DNA of 64,000 nucleotides from positions 1-64,000 of the forward strand of contig DASZRT010000009.1 of NCBI GenBank assembly GCA_035549075.1. Direction: 5' to 3'. The stretch is from DASZFV01 sp035549075 (GTDB taxonomy: Bacteria; Myxococcota_A; Polyangia; Fen-1088). Made by a program: the position numbers and the translations under genes. Below the pieces are notes generated by a model. The model searched no databases. It was not told the origin of the DNA and saw only the letters and a program-made list of their open reading frames with translations. Shown here piece by piece: positions 1 to 7,927 of this stretch. Positions within the stretch are counted from its first letter, which is position 1. Every line of letters begins with the position of its first letter.

Positions 1-2
1 TC

Positions 3-1019
3 TCGCCGCCGGCGCGCCTGCTCGCGCTCGCGCAGGTCGTCGAGGTCTTCGCGCGCGTCGCGGGCCCCGCGGGCGCCGTCGCCGTCGCGCGCGCGCGCCG
101 GGGCAAACACTTCGATCCGGCCGTCGCCGACGCGTTCCTCGAGCACGCACCCGAAATTCTCGAGGCCGCCACGGCGCCGTCGGTGTGGGACGTCTTCCTC
201 GAGGCCGAGCCGGCGCCCCACCGCGTGCTCGAGGACGAGCGCGTCGACGACGTCGCCCTCGCCTTCGCCCGCTACGTCGACTTGAAGTCGCCGTTCACGC
301 TCGGCCACTCGACGGGCGTCGCCCGCCTCGCGACGCTCGCGGCGACGCGCGCCGGCACGAGCGAGACGCACGCGCGCCGCCTCGCGCGCGCCGCGCTCTT
401 GCACGACCTCGGACGCGTGAGCGTGCCCAATGGAATATGGGACAAGCCTGGCCCGCTCAACGCCGCCGAGCGCGAGCGCGTGCGCCTGCACGCGTACCAC
501 TCGGAGCGCATCCTCGCGCACACGCCGGCGCTCGCCTCGCTCGCGCCGCTCGTCGCCGGCCACCACGAACGCCTCGACGGCAGCGGTTACCACCGCGGCG
601 CCACCATCGCCGCGCTCGAGCCCGCGGCGCGTTTGATCGCGGCGTGCGACGTCTACCAGGCGTTGACCGAGGCGCGGCCGCACCGCGCGGCGTTCAAGCC
701 GGAGGCTGCCGCGCGCGAGCTGCGCGCGCTCGCGACCGCCGGCAAGCTCGACGCCGACGCCGTCGCCGCGACGCTCTCGGCCGCGGGCCACGCGGCGTCG
801 CGCGCGCGCAAGGCCTGGCCCGCGGGCCTCACCGATCGCGAGGTCGCGATCCTCGTCCTCGTCGCGCGCGGCCTCTCGAACAAGGAGATCGGCCGCGCGC
901 TCCACATCTCGCCCGTGACGGCCAAGAACCACGTCGCGCACGTTTACGAGAAGACGGGCGTCGCGACGCGCGCGGCCGCCGCGCTCTACGCCGTGACCAA
1001 CGGCCTCGTCGAGACCTAG
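3..1019 (+). CDS. HD-GYP-like domain / LuxR-type HTH fusion protein (5' partial)
   Basis: The reading frame is already open at the window start, so the N-terminus is missing; at least 338 residues are visible. The middle carries an HD phosphohydrolase core with HDLG and, later, HHERLDGSGYHRG, the signature of HD-GYP c-di-GMP phosphodiesterases except that GYP reads GYH. The C-terminal 60 residues (TDREVAILVLVARGLSNKEI onwards) are a LuxR/GerE helix-turn-helix. A plausible role is a cytoplasmic regulator coupling an HD domain to DNA binding; whether the HD domain hydrolyses c-di-GMP or only senses is not decided by the sequence. An internal GTG at 183 could be called as the start, but the upstream in-frame protein (RRGKHFDPAVADAF) is clearly coding, so I extend to the edge. 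An EAL-domain gene follows about 190 bp downstream. Confidence 0.85.
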   Translation, partial: SPPARLLALAQVVEVFARVAGPAGAVAVARARRGKHFDPAVADAFLEHAPEILEAATAPSVWDVFLEAEPAPHRVLEDERVDDVALAFARYVDLKSPFTLGHSTGVARLATLAATRAGTSETHARRLARAALLHDLGRVSVPNGIWDKPGPLNAAERERVRLHAYHSERILAHTPALASLAPLVAGHHERLDGSGYHRGATIAALEPAARLIAACDVYQALTEARPHRAAFKPEAAARELRALATAGKLDADAVAATLSAAGHAASRARKAWPAGLTDREVAILVLVARGLSNKEIGRALHISPVTAKNHVAHVYEKTGVATRAAAALYAVTNGLVET

Positions 1020-1209
1020 CGGTCGCGTCGAGCTGTGGGGGCATGTCTTCTTCGGTGGCGTGTTTGGCTGAATCGCCCCCGACCTGTTGCGCGGCGCTCA
1101 TTTCTTGGATGTTTCGCACGGGAGAACCTTCGGTCAATTCGGCGAACGCCGCGGTGCTCAGCCTCAAAGCGGTGCGGGTGACGCCGATTTCAGACCTCAC
1201 CCAATCGCC

Positions 1210-2475
1210 ATGCATCTCGCGACGCACGCCAACCACGCCGACCTCGAGCTCGAATCGCCGCTGCGGTGGATGATCTCGACGAGAGCGATCACGACGCACT
1301 TTCAACCCATCTTCTCGGCGCGCCAGAAGGCTGTCGTCGGCATGGAGGCGCTCGCGCGCGGCGTGCGCCGCGACGGCGGCATCATGCCGCCCGTGCATCT
1401 CTTCAAGCTCGCCGTCGAAGAGGGCCTCTCGCGGCCCGTCGAAGATCTCTGCCGCGCGAGCGCCGTGCAGACCTTCACGCGCCTCGACGCCGCCTCGGGC
1501 GACGTGCTGCTGTTCCTCAACCTCGACCTCGTCGACCAGCCGAACCCGCTCGACGTGCCGCAAGAGCTCGAGGCGCTGCTCGCGCGCTCGGGCCTCGCGC
1601 CGTCGAGCGTCGCCGTCGAGTTCCTCGAGGCGCGCCTCGACGACGTGGGCCGCTTCGGCGAGCTGGCGGCGGCGCTGCGCGAGCGCGGGTTCCTCGTCGT
1701 GCTCGACGACGTCGGCGCGGGCCACTCGAACCTCGACCGCATCCCGCTGTTTCAACCCGACGTCATCAAGATCGACCGCAGCCTCATCACCAACGTCGAT
1801 CGCGACTACTACAAGCAAGAGACGCTCAAGAGCCTCGTGGGCCTCTCGCGCCGCATCGGCGCGCTCGTCGTCGCCGAGGGCATCGAGACCGAGGGCGAGG
1901 CCATCACGGCGCTCGAGCTCGGCGCCGATCTCCTGCAAGGCTTCTATCTGTCGCGCCCGCAGCCCGTGACGTCGTTCGACGACGGCGGCCTCGCGCGCGC
2001 CGCGACCGGCATCGAGGTGCTCGCGCGCAAGTTCAAGAACCACATGGTGGGCGCCATCAACGGGCGCAAGCTGCAGCACCGGCGCTTCAACGTCATCCTC
2101 AACCGCATCCTGTGCGATCTCACCAACACGGCGGCGGCGGCGTTCGACGAGATCCTCGGGCGCATCATCGTCGAGTACCCGACCGTCGAGTGCCTCTACG
2201 TCCTCGACGACGGCGGCATCCAGGTCACCGACACGATCTGGAACAGCTCGGTCGCGCAGCAGCCGGGCGGCGCGCTGTTCCGGCCCGCGCCGCGCGGCAC
2301 GGACCACTCGCTCAAGGAGTACTACTACGTGCCGCTCGACGTCGAGCTGCAGAAGTACACGACCGATCCCTACGTTTCTCTCGCGAGCGGCAACCTGTGC
2401 CGCACGATCAGCACCTGCTTCCGCGACGCCGGCAACAACCGCTTGTACGTGCTCTGCGTCGACGTGCGGCCTTAG
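1210..2475 (+). CDS. EAL-domain c-di-GMP phosphodiesterase with C-terminal sensor-like region
   Basis: 421 residues. Residues about 25-265 form an EAL domain: GMEAL at 43-47, VEFLE, the metal-binding DDVGAG, VIKIDRSL and VAEGIETE followed by LLQGFYLSRP. All the acidic and lysine residues usual for an active diguanylate-specific phosphodiesterase seem present. The last 130 residues hold a second domain (YPTVECLYVLDDGG, then YVSLASGNLC) resembling a Cache/PAS-like sensor found after EAL domains; that reading is by pattern only. No membrane segment is visible, so it is probably cytoplasmic. I chose the ATG at 1210; a TTG at 1087 would add 41 residues without domain character. With the upstream HD-GYP-like gene it suggests local c-di-GMP turnover. 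Confidence 0.88.
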   Translation: MHLATHANHADLELESPLRWMISTRAITTHFQPIFSARQKAVVGMEALARGVRRDGGIMPPVHLFKLAVEEGLSRPVEDLCRASAVQTFTRLDAASGDVLLFLNLDLVDQPNPLDVPQELEALLARSGLAPSSVAVEFLEARLDDVGRFGELAAALRERGFLVVLDDVGAGHSNLDRIPLFQPDVIKIDRSLITNVDRDYYKQETLKSLVGLSRRIGALVVAEGIETEGEAITALELGADLLQGFYLSRPQPVTSFDDGGLARAATGIEVLARKFKNHMVGAINGRKLQHRRFNVILNRILCDLTNTAAAAFDEILGRIIVEYPTVECLYVLDDGGIQVTDTIWNSSVAQQPGGALFRPAPRGTDHSLKEYYYVPLDVELQKYTTDPYVSLASGNLCRTISTCFRDAGNNRLYVLCVDVRP

Positions 2476-2501
2476 GGCGTTTCGGGCACAATCGGCCGAC
2501 C

Positions 2502-3287
2502 ATGTCGGCGACCCTGCCCCATCTGACGGCGACGCGCTACGTGACGGCGCTGCGCGAGGGCGGCTCGGTGCCCGCCGTCGTGGAGGCCGACGACGGCCAG
2601 CTGTGGGTCGCGAAGTTCCGCGGCAGCGCGCAGGGCGGCCGCGTGCTCGCCGCCGAGATCATCGTGGGCACGCTCGCGCGCGCCGCGGGGCTGAACATGC
2701 CCGCGCTCGCGACCATCGAGATCGACGCCGCCATCGGCCGCAGCGAGCCCCACCAGGAGATCCGCGAGCTGCTCGTCGGCAGCGCGGGCCTGAACCTCGC
2801 GATGGCGTACCTCGCCGGCGCCGTCGGCTACGACGTCGCCGCGCGCGCGCCCGTCGACGGCGCGCTCGCGTCGTCGATCGTCGCGCTCGACGTCTTCGCC
2901 GCCAACGTCGACCGCACGGCGCGCAACCCGAACCTCCTCTGGTGGCGCGGTGGCTTGTGGCTCATCGATCATGGGGCCGCGCTCTACTGGCACCACGGTT
3001 GGGAAGGTGAGGCCGACGCCGCGATCGCCGCGTCGGCGGCGCGTCCGTTCGCGCGCGTCGGCGAGCACGTCTTGCTGCCGCTCGCCGACGATCTTCCCCG
3101 CGCGGGCGAGGCGCTCGTGCGCGCGTTCGACGACGACACGCTCTCGCGCGCCGTCTCGCTCGTGCCCGCGGCCTGGCTCGACGACGCGCGCCTCGCCGAC
3201 GCGTACCTGACGTGGTTGCGCGCGCGCCGCGACGCCCTGCCCCACCTCCTCGAGGAAGCGAACCGTGTCCGCGCGACGCGCGTTTGA
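2502..3287 (+). CDS. HipA-like kinase family protein
   Basis: 261 residues starting at ATG 2502. The N-terminus (LTATRYVTALREGGSVPAVV, then WVAKFRG) is the entry strand and ATP-binding lysine region of the small HipA-like kinase family. DVFAANVDRTARNPNLLW provides the catalytic Asp/Asn pair (NxDRTxRNPN), and LWLIDHGAAL gives the metal-binding Asp. Its 3' end overlaps the start of a DUF3037 gene by 23 nt, a pairing I recall for this family. Unlike classical HipA there is no HipB-type antitoxin beside it, so a toxin-antitoxin role is not supported. Substrate unknown. Confidence 0.8.
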   Translation: MSATLPHLTATRYVTALREGGSVPAVVEADDGQLWVAKFRGSAQGGRVLAAEIIVGTLARAAGLNMPALATIEIDAAIGRSEPHQEIRELLVGSAGLNLAMAYLAGAVGYDVAARAPVDGALASSIVALDVFAANVDRTARNPNLLWWRGGLWLIDHGAALYWHHGWEGEADAAIAASAARPFARVGEHVLLPLADDLPRAGEALVRAFDDDTLSRAVSLVPAAWLDDARLADAYLTWLRARRDALPHLLEEANRVRATRV

Positions 3288-3654
3288 CTACGTCGTCGTC
3301 CAGGTCGTGCCGCGCGTCGACCGCGACGAGCGCGTCAACGTCGGCGTGATCGTCTTCAGCCCCACGGCGGCCTGGCTCGGCTGTCGCTTCGCCGTCGACG
3401 AGGCGCGCCTGCGCGCGCTCGCGCCCGACCTCGACCTCGCCGCCGTGACCCGACAAGTGGAGGCGATCGCCGCCGTGTGCGCCGGCGATCCCGAGGCGGG
3501 TCCCATCGCGGCGATGTCGCCCTCGGAGCGCTTCCACTGGCTGGCCGCGCCTCGCAGCACCGTCGTCCAGCCGTCCGTCGGCCACGCCGGCCTGTGCGAC
3601 ACGCCGGAAAACGCGCTGGATCGCGTGTTTCGGGCGTCCGTTCCCTCGAGCTGA
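3265..3654 (+). CDS. DUF3037 family protein
   Basis: 129 residues from a GTG start inside the end of the HipA-like kinase gene, so it is probably translated by coupling. The N-terminal pattern FDYVVVQVVPRVDRDERVNV followed by GVIVFSP is characteristic of DUF3037. No catalytic motif, signal peptide or membrane helix is visible. The tight overlap with the kinase gene suggests that it is the kinase's partner or substrate; the sequence does not show which. Confidence 0.8.
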   Translation: MSARRAFDYVVVQVVPRVDRDERVNVGVIVFSPTAAWLGCRFAVDEARLRALAPDLDLAAVTRQVEAIAAVCAGDPEAGPIAAMSPSERFHWLAAPRSTVVQPSVGHAGLCDTPENALDRVFRASVPSS

Positions 3655-3664
3655 GGGCCTCCGC

Positions 3665-4732
3665 TCAGAGGACGCAGCCGATGCGCGCGGGATCGATCGC
3701 GATCTCGTCGAGCCACAGCTCGAACGGTTCGGTCGTCGGTTGATACTCGGCCCACCCGAGCCACACGTTCGTGAACTGCGGCAGGATGATCGGCTCGGTC
3801 TTGTTGCCGCCGTGGGGCGTCGACGGCGTCGTGTGCAGCGACGGGTGCTCCACAGCGTCCCACCAGAAGCTCGTCTCGTTCGTGCTGCCTTTGTGCATCC
3901 ACTCGACGCAGAGCCACTGGCCCGTGGGCACGGGAGCGGGCTTGCCGTTCGGATCTTTGTCCGAATTCGTCCAGTCGCCCGTGCCGTCGGGATCGACGCG
4001 GTTGTCGGTGCCGACGCCCCAGTAGCTCGCGCCGTTCTGCATCTGGCCGCTCACGCGGATCTCGCCCGAGACCTTCGTGCCCGAGGCGGCGAGCAGCGTC
4101 CAGTGCGAGTACGTGTAGCCCGTCGCCGGCGTCGGCAGCGACTCGAAGTAGACGAACGCGCGCCCGAAGTAGTCGTTGTTCGTCGCGGGGAAGGTCTTGG
4201 TCTCGGCGATCGCCGACATGCCGTTGCCCATGACGCTGACGTGCAGCGCCTTCGCGCCACGCGCGTGTTGGAGACCGTCGATGACGGGCCTCGTGCCGCG
4301 CGTCGACCACGTCTTGGCGTCGAGCACGCCCGACTCGAAGTCTTCGCACAGCTGCACGTGCGCGTCGGCGCAGCGCGAGGCGCCGAAGAAGAGGTCGCGG
4401 TTCGTCGAGAGATCGCGGCCCGTCGAGCCAGACCCGCCCGCGGCGCCGGCGTCGGCTTCGCCGCCCGCGCCGCCCGTCGCCGTCGCACCACCCGAGCCGC
4501 CGCCGCCCGCACCACCCGCGTCGACGGCGCCACCCATTCCACCGGTCCCGCCCGTGGCCGTCGCGCCCGCATCTCCGCCGCTTCCAGCGGTGGATCCCGT
4601 CTCGCCGCTACGACTCGGGCTGCCACCGCTTCCGCCCCCGCCACCACCGACGTGGCCGCTCGAGCAACCCAAGATCAGCTCGACGCCGAGGACCGTCACG
4701 GTCCCCAGCACCAGCCTCGACAGGGCCCGCAT
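3665..4732 (-). CDS. Secreted lipoprotein with polysaccharide-lyase-like C-terminal domain
   Basis: 355 residues. An N-terminal signal with lipobox ILGC (residues about 20-23) is followed by a Gly/Ala/Thr-rich linker to about residue 120. The globular domain starts near CADAHVQLCEDFESG and ends with FELWLDEIAIDPARIGC. The DFESG...YFGRAFVYF and SHWTLLAASG segments resemble Cip1-like/polysaccharide-lyase-type jelly rolls of myxobacterial lipoproteins; the function is inferred only from this resemblance. The start is the ATG at 4732, which places the signal peptide correctly. A decayed paralogue with the same C-terminal pattern lies at 59.2-59.5 kb. It is convergent with the DUF3037 gene, 10 bp away. 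Confidence 0.7.
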   Translation of the reverse strand: MRALSRLVLGTVTVLGVELILGCSSGHVGGGGGGSGGSPSRSGETGSTAGSGGDAGATATGGTGGMGGAVDAGGAGGGGSGGATATGGAGGEADAGAAGGSGSTGRDLSTNRDLFFGASRCADAHVQLCEDFESGVLDAKTWSTRGTRPVIDGLQHARGAKALHVSVMGNGMSAIAETKTFPATNNDYFGRAFVYFESLPTPATGYTYSHWTLLAASGTKVSGEIRVSGQMQNGASYWGVGTDNRVDPDGTGDWTNSDKDPNGKPAPVPTGQWLCVEWMHKGSTNETSFWWDAVEHPSLHTTPSTPHGGNKTEPIILPQFTNVWLGWAEYQPTTEPFELWLDEIAIDPARIGCVL

Positions 4733-4785
4733 CCCTCGAGCATCGCGCGGTCGCGCGACGTTGCCAAGCCGCGAGGCGTTCGCGG

Positions 4786-5589
4786 CTACTTGGAGCCCCA
4801 GGCCTTGGCCCAGCGCGCGTCGAGCTCGGCGGCGATCGCGGGCGGCGGCGCGCCGAGCAGCGTCGTCTTGCCGCTGCGCACGACCTTGCCGTAGACGAGC
4901 TTCGGTCCCGCGGCCCACAGCACCACGGCCGCGTTGTCCTTGCACGCGCCGGCCTTGCACCATTTGCCGAGCACGAACTTCGTGCCGCCGAGGTCGAGCT
5001 TCTCGTTCGCCGATGACGGCCCCGTGATGCCGACGAGCCACGCGTCCTTCTCGGCCGGCCCGAGCGCGCGCCGGTACAGCGGCACGAAGCTCGGGTCGTC
5101 GAGCAGCGCCCACGCCGACTCCGTCACCTGCGTCTCGGCGGTGATGAGCGGGTTCGGCTGCGGCTTCACCTCGGGCACGCAGCGGCGAAACGGCTTCGCG
5201 GCGAGCGCCTTGCTGACGACGGCGAGGTTCTTCGGCCCCGCGTCGACCTTGGCCGACAACGCGCCTTTGGCGTCGCGCGAGACGATGACGACCAGCTGCT
5301 GCACGCTCGGCAAATCGCTGAGGAACGCGACCTGATAGTCGGGCGGCGGCGATTGGCCGAAGTACGAGTACGAGGCCATCGGCTTCGGCCCGACGAGCGT
5401 CTTCTTGCCGATGGTCACCGTGAGGGCGTCGGCCGCGACGAGCAGGTGCGGCGACTTCGCGACGGCGCAATCGACGGCGTAGGCGCCGCCGTAGAGGTTC
5501 AGCGAGTCGGCGTCGATCGTCTGCGCGCGGGCCGTCGACGCGGCGAGCACGAACACCAGGGCGATCACCGACGCGCGGAGGCGATTCAT
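4786..5589 (-). CDS. Ivy-like c-type lysozyme inhibitor, periplasmic
   Basis: 267 residues with a clean signal peptide ending at ARA (about residue 22). The C-terminal half has the layout of Ivy: a Trp-Leu pair before DPSFVPLYRRALG, then WLVGITGP, and a loop with two cysteines, KWCKAGACKDN, corresponding to the CKPHDC-type loop that plugs the lysozyme active site in E. coli Ivy. Here the loop His is missing, so inhibition of lysozyme is unproven. The N-terminal half, about residues 23-140, may be a degenerate second Ivy repeat (VDCAVAKSPHLLVAADALTV). I start at ATG 5589; further upstream lies the tRNA-His gene on the same strand, so longer starts are artefacts. Confidence 0.55.
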   Translation of the reverse strand: MNRLRASVIALVFVLAASTARAQTIDADSLNLYGGAYAVDCAVAKSPHLLVAADALTVTIGKKTLVGPKPMASYSYFGQSPPPDYQVAFLSDLPSVQQLVVIVSRDAKGALSAKVDAGPKNLAVVSKALAAKPFRRCVPEVKPQPNPLITAETQVTESAWALLDDPSFVPLYRRALGPAEKDAWLVGITGPSSANEKLDLGGTKFVLGKWCKAGACKDNAAVVLWAAGPKLVYGKVVRSGKTTLLGAPPPAIAAELDARWAKAWGSK

Positions 5590-5597
5590 GCGTTGGG

Positions 5598-5671
5598 GGT
5601 GAGAGACGGGGATCGAACCCGCGACACTCGGTGCCACAAACCGATGCTCTACCAACTGAGCTACTCCCACC
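5598..5671 (-). tRNA. tRNA-His (GTG)
   Basis: Cloverleaf on the minus strand: acceptor GTGGGAG pairs with CTCTCAC (one G-T), D-arm GCTC...GAGC, anticodon loop TTTGTGGCA with anticodon GTG, T-arm GCGGG-TTCGATC-CCCGT. A G at position -1 faces C73, the identity feature of histidine tRNAs. CCA is not encoded. It lies just upstream of the Ivy-like gene. Confidence 0.95.
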
Positions 5672-5702
5672 GTATTCAGTTTTTCTGACGAACTTCCTAT
5701 CG

Positions 5703-5776
5703 CGCGCCCGGCAGGAGTCGAACCTGCGACCCGCGGCTTAGAAGGCCGCTGCTCTATCCAGCTGAGCTACGGGCGC
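5703..5776 (-). tRNA. tRNA-Arg (TCT)
   Basis: Minus-strand cloverleaf: acceptor GCGCCCG with CGGGCGC, D-arm GCTC-AGCTGGATA-GAGC, anticodon loop CTTCTAA with anticodon TCT, T-arm GCAGG-TTCGACT-CCTGC, discriminator G. CCA is not encoded. It reads AGA codons, which are rare in this genome. It sits 31 bp upstream of tRNA-His and is probably co-transcribed with it. Confidence 0.95.
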
Positions 5777-5839
5777 ATGTCTTAAGATCCCGAGGGCCCG
5801 GGCGTCAACCACCCTCTCATCGTTTGCATTGCCCGACGG

Positions 5840-7039
5840 CTACTGTACCTCTTGCAGCTCGCGGGCGCTGATGCCCAGCAGGTAGAGGATCGCGTCGAGC
5901 CCGGCCGCCGAAATGCTGGTGTCGGCGGCGGCGCGCAGCTTGGGCTTGGCGTGAAAAGCGATGCCGAGGCCGGCGCGGTCGAGCATGAGCGCGTCGTTGG
6001 CGCCGTCGCCCACGGCGATGACCTGGTCGAGGAGCACGCCCTCGGCCTGGGCGATCGTCTCGAGCAGCTCGGCCTTGCGCTGCGCGTTCACGATGGGGCC
6101 GACGACGCGGCCCGTGAGCTTGCCGCCCTGCACCTCGAGGTTGTTCGAGTAGGCGTAGTCGAGGTCGAGCCGCCGCTTGAGCGCCTCGGCCGCGCGTGAG
6201 AAGCCGCCGCTGATGACGGCGATCGTGTAGCCGAGGCGCTTGAGCACGCGGATGAGCGTCTCGGCGCCGTCGGTGAGCGGCAGGTCCGACGCGATCTTGT
6301 CGAGCACGGCGACGTCGAGTCCCTTGAGCAGCGCGACGCGCTGGCGCAGCGACTCGTCGTAGTCCATCTCGCCCTGCATGGCGCGCTCGGTGATCTTCGA
6401 GACCTCGGCGCCCACGCCCGCGGCGCGCGCGAGCTCGTCGATGACCTCGATGCGGATGAGCGTCGAGTCCATGTCCATGACGATGAGGCGCTTGCTGCGG
6501 CGGTAGAGGCTCTCTTGCTGGAGCGAGACGTCGAAGCCGTTGGCCGTCGCGACGCCGAGGAGCGTTCCGCGCAGGACGTCGCTGTCGCGGCCCGGCGGCA
6601 GCAGCGCGTGGATCTCGACCGACGCCAGCGTGTTCTCGGACAGGCGGCCGATCTTCTCGATGTTGGCGCCCTCGGCGGCCAGCGTGCGCGCGATGGCGTT
6701 GAGGTGCTGCGGCCCGAGCGTGGGCGCGATGGCCGTGATGACGTAACGGCGGCCGTCGCGCGAGGCGGCGGCGGCATCGGACGTAGATGGCACGACCGGC
6801 TTGAAGTCGAGGTCCATGCCCAGCTGCTTCGCCGCGAAGAGCAGGTCTTTCAGCGTGTCGCGGTTGCCGGGGATGCCGATGAGCAAGCACAACGTGAGCT
6901 GCCCCTGCACGACGACCTGCTCGATGTCGAACAGCGAGGCGCCTTGGTCGGCGAGGATTCCCGTGAGCGTCGACGTCACGCCCGTGCGATCGGGTCCGGT
7001 CACCGTGACGAGCACGCGGTCGAGCGTTTGGGGGTCCAT
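5840..7039 (-). CDS. serB: Phosphoserine phosphatase with tandem N-terminal ACT domains
   Basis: 399 residues. The last step of serine biosynthesis: O-phosphoserine to serine. Residues 1-170 hold two ACT-type regulatory domains (VTVTGPDRTGVTSTL and YVITAIAPTLGPQHLNAI). The C-terminal HAD phosphatase has motif I MDMDSTLI, motif II VISGGFS, and motif III/IV with GDGANDALML. The ATG at 7039 is chosen because the ACT domain begins directly after it; upstream in-frame sequence is not protein-like. Cytoplasmic. The gene stands alone, with the two tRNAs downstream. Confidence 0.95.
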   Translation of the reverse strand: MDPQTLDRVLVTVTGPDRTGVTSTLTGILADQGASLFDIEQVVVQGQLTLCLLIGIPGNRDTLKDLLFAAKQLGMDLDFKPVVPSTSDAAAASRDGRRYVITAIAPTLGPQHLNAIARTLAAEGANIEKIGRLSENTLASVEIHALLPPGRDSDVLRGTLLGVATANGFDVSLQQESLYRRSKRLIVMDMDSTLIRIEVIDELARAAGVGAEVSKITERAMQGEMDYDESLRQRVALLKGLDVAVLDKIASDLPLTDGAETLIRVLKRLGYTIAVISGGFSRAAEALKRRLDLDYAYSNNLEVQGGKLTGRVVGPIVNAQRKAELLETIAQAEGVLLDQVIAVGDGANDALMLDRAGLGIAFHAKPKLRAAADTSISAAGLDAILYLLGISARELQEVQ

Positions 7040-7102
7040 GCGCGGCGCGAGTCTAAAGGGTCGGCCCTCGGCGCGCAGCCACAAACGGCATAGGATGGCG
7101 AC

Positions 7103-7914
7103 ATGCTCGAACGGCGCGGCGCGCTCGTGGTCGTGGCGGCTTTGGCGCTCGCGGCCTGCGGTGGCGGCGCGGCCCAAGTGGATTCAGGCGCGGCGGGCGG
7201 CGGTGGCGCGGCGGGCGGGGGCGGCGGCGTCGGCGGTGGCGCGGCGGGCGCGGACGCCGGCCTGGGAGGCGCGGGCGGCGGCGACGCACGCCCCGACGCC
7301 GCGACCGACTTCGGGCCCGAGGCGAGCGACGCCGCCGTGACCTGCCCGACGGGGACGGCCGCGGCCATGACGACGGGCCCCGTCATCGACGACTTCAACG
7401 GCTCGGGTCCTCTCGACGGGCGCGTGCGCCAGACGGGCGCCTTCACCGTGCACGAGCAGTTCGACGCGACCGCGGGCGCGCGGCTCGATTTCCCGCCGCG
7501 CATCGAGGCGACCTGCGGCGCCGGACGCCGGGAGCCGCACACATCCGCGGCACACCCGCCGACGCGGGCGCGACGTTCGCGCTCGTGTTCAGCGGCCCAG
7601 CCGGGAAGGAAAGCGTCTCGTCGTTCGACGCGAGCGCGACCTCGGGCCTCGTGTTCTGGGTGGCGCTCGGCGATCCGGCGGCGACGAAGGTCTTCACCGT
7701 TCAGGTGAACCTCGCCGGCTCGCAGTGGAACTACACCGCCGACGTGTTCCTCGACGGCGCGGCGTGGAAGAAGATCGAGGTGCGCTGGAGCGAGCTGCAG
7801 GCGGCGCCCGCCGCGCCGAAGTTCTCGCCGGCGGCCATCAACCAGATCGTGTTTCCGTTCACGCCGGACGGGCTCGTCGATCTGTACGTCGACGATCTGG
7901 CGTTCCTGCCGTAG
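7103..7914 (+). pseudogene. Secreted lipoprotein, carbohydrate-binding-like, frameshifted
   Basis: The first part (from ATG 7103) encodes a lipoprotein signal ending LALAAC, a Gly/Ala-rich linker, and GPVIDDFNGSGPLDGR, the usual first strand of CBM11/CIA30-like jelly rolls. Around 7513-7545 the frame is lost. The rest of the domain continues in another frame through LVFSGPAGKESVSSFDASAT to DLYVDDLAFLP, stop at 7914. Joining the two halves gives a coherent protein of about 270 residues. One base lost in a GC-rich stretch would explain it; either a real inactivating mutation or a sequence error. Confidence 0.7.
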
Positions 7915-7927
7915 GGCAGACCCTCCC

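Noticed and set aside
829..2307. Long antisense open frame over the EAL gene
   Set aside because: Arg/Ala/Asp-rich shadow translation typical of GC-rich DNA; no domain and the sense frame has clear EAL motifs.
7037..7177. Extended serB start
   Set aside because: Extra 46 residues have no ACT similarity and overlap the divergent lipoprotein.
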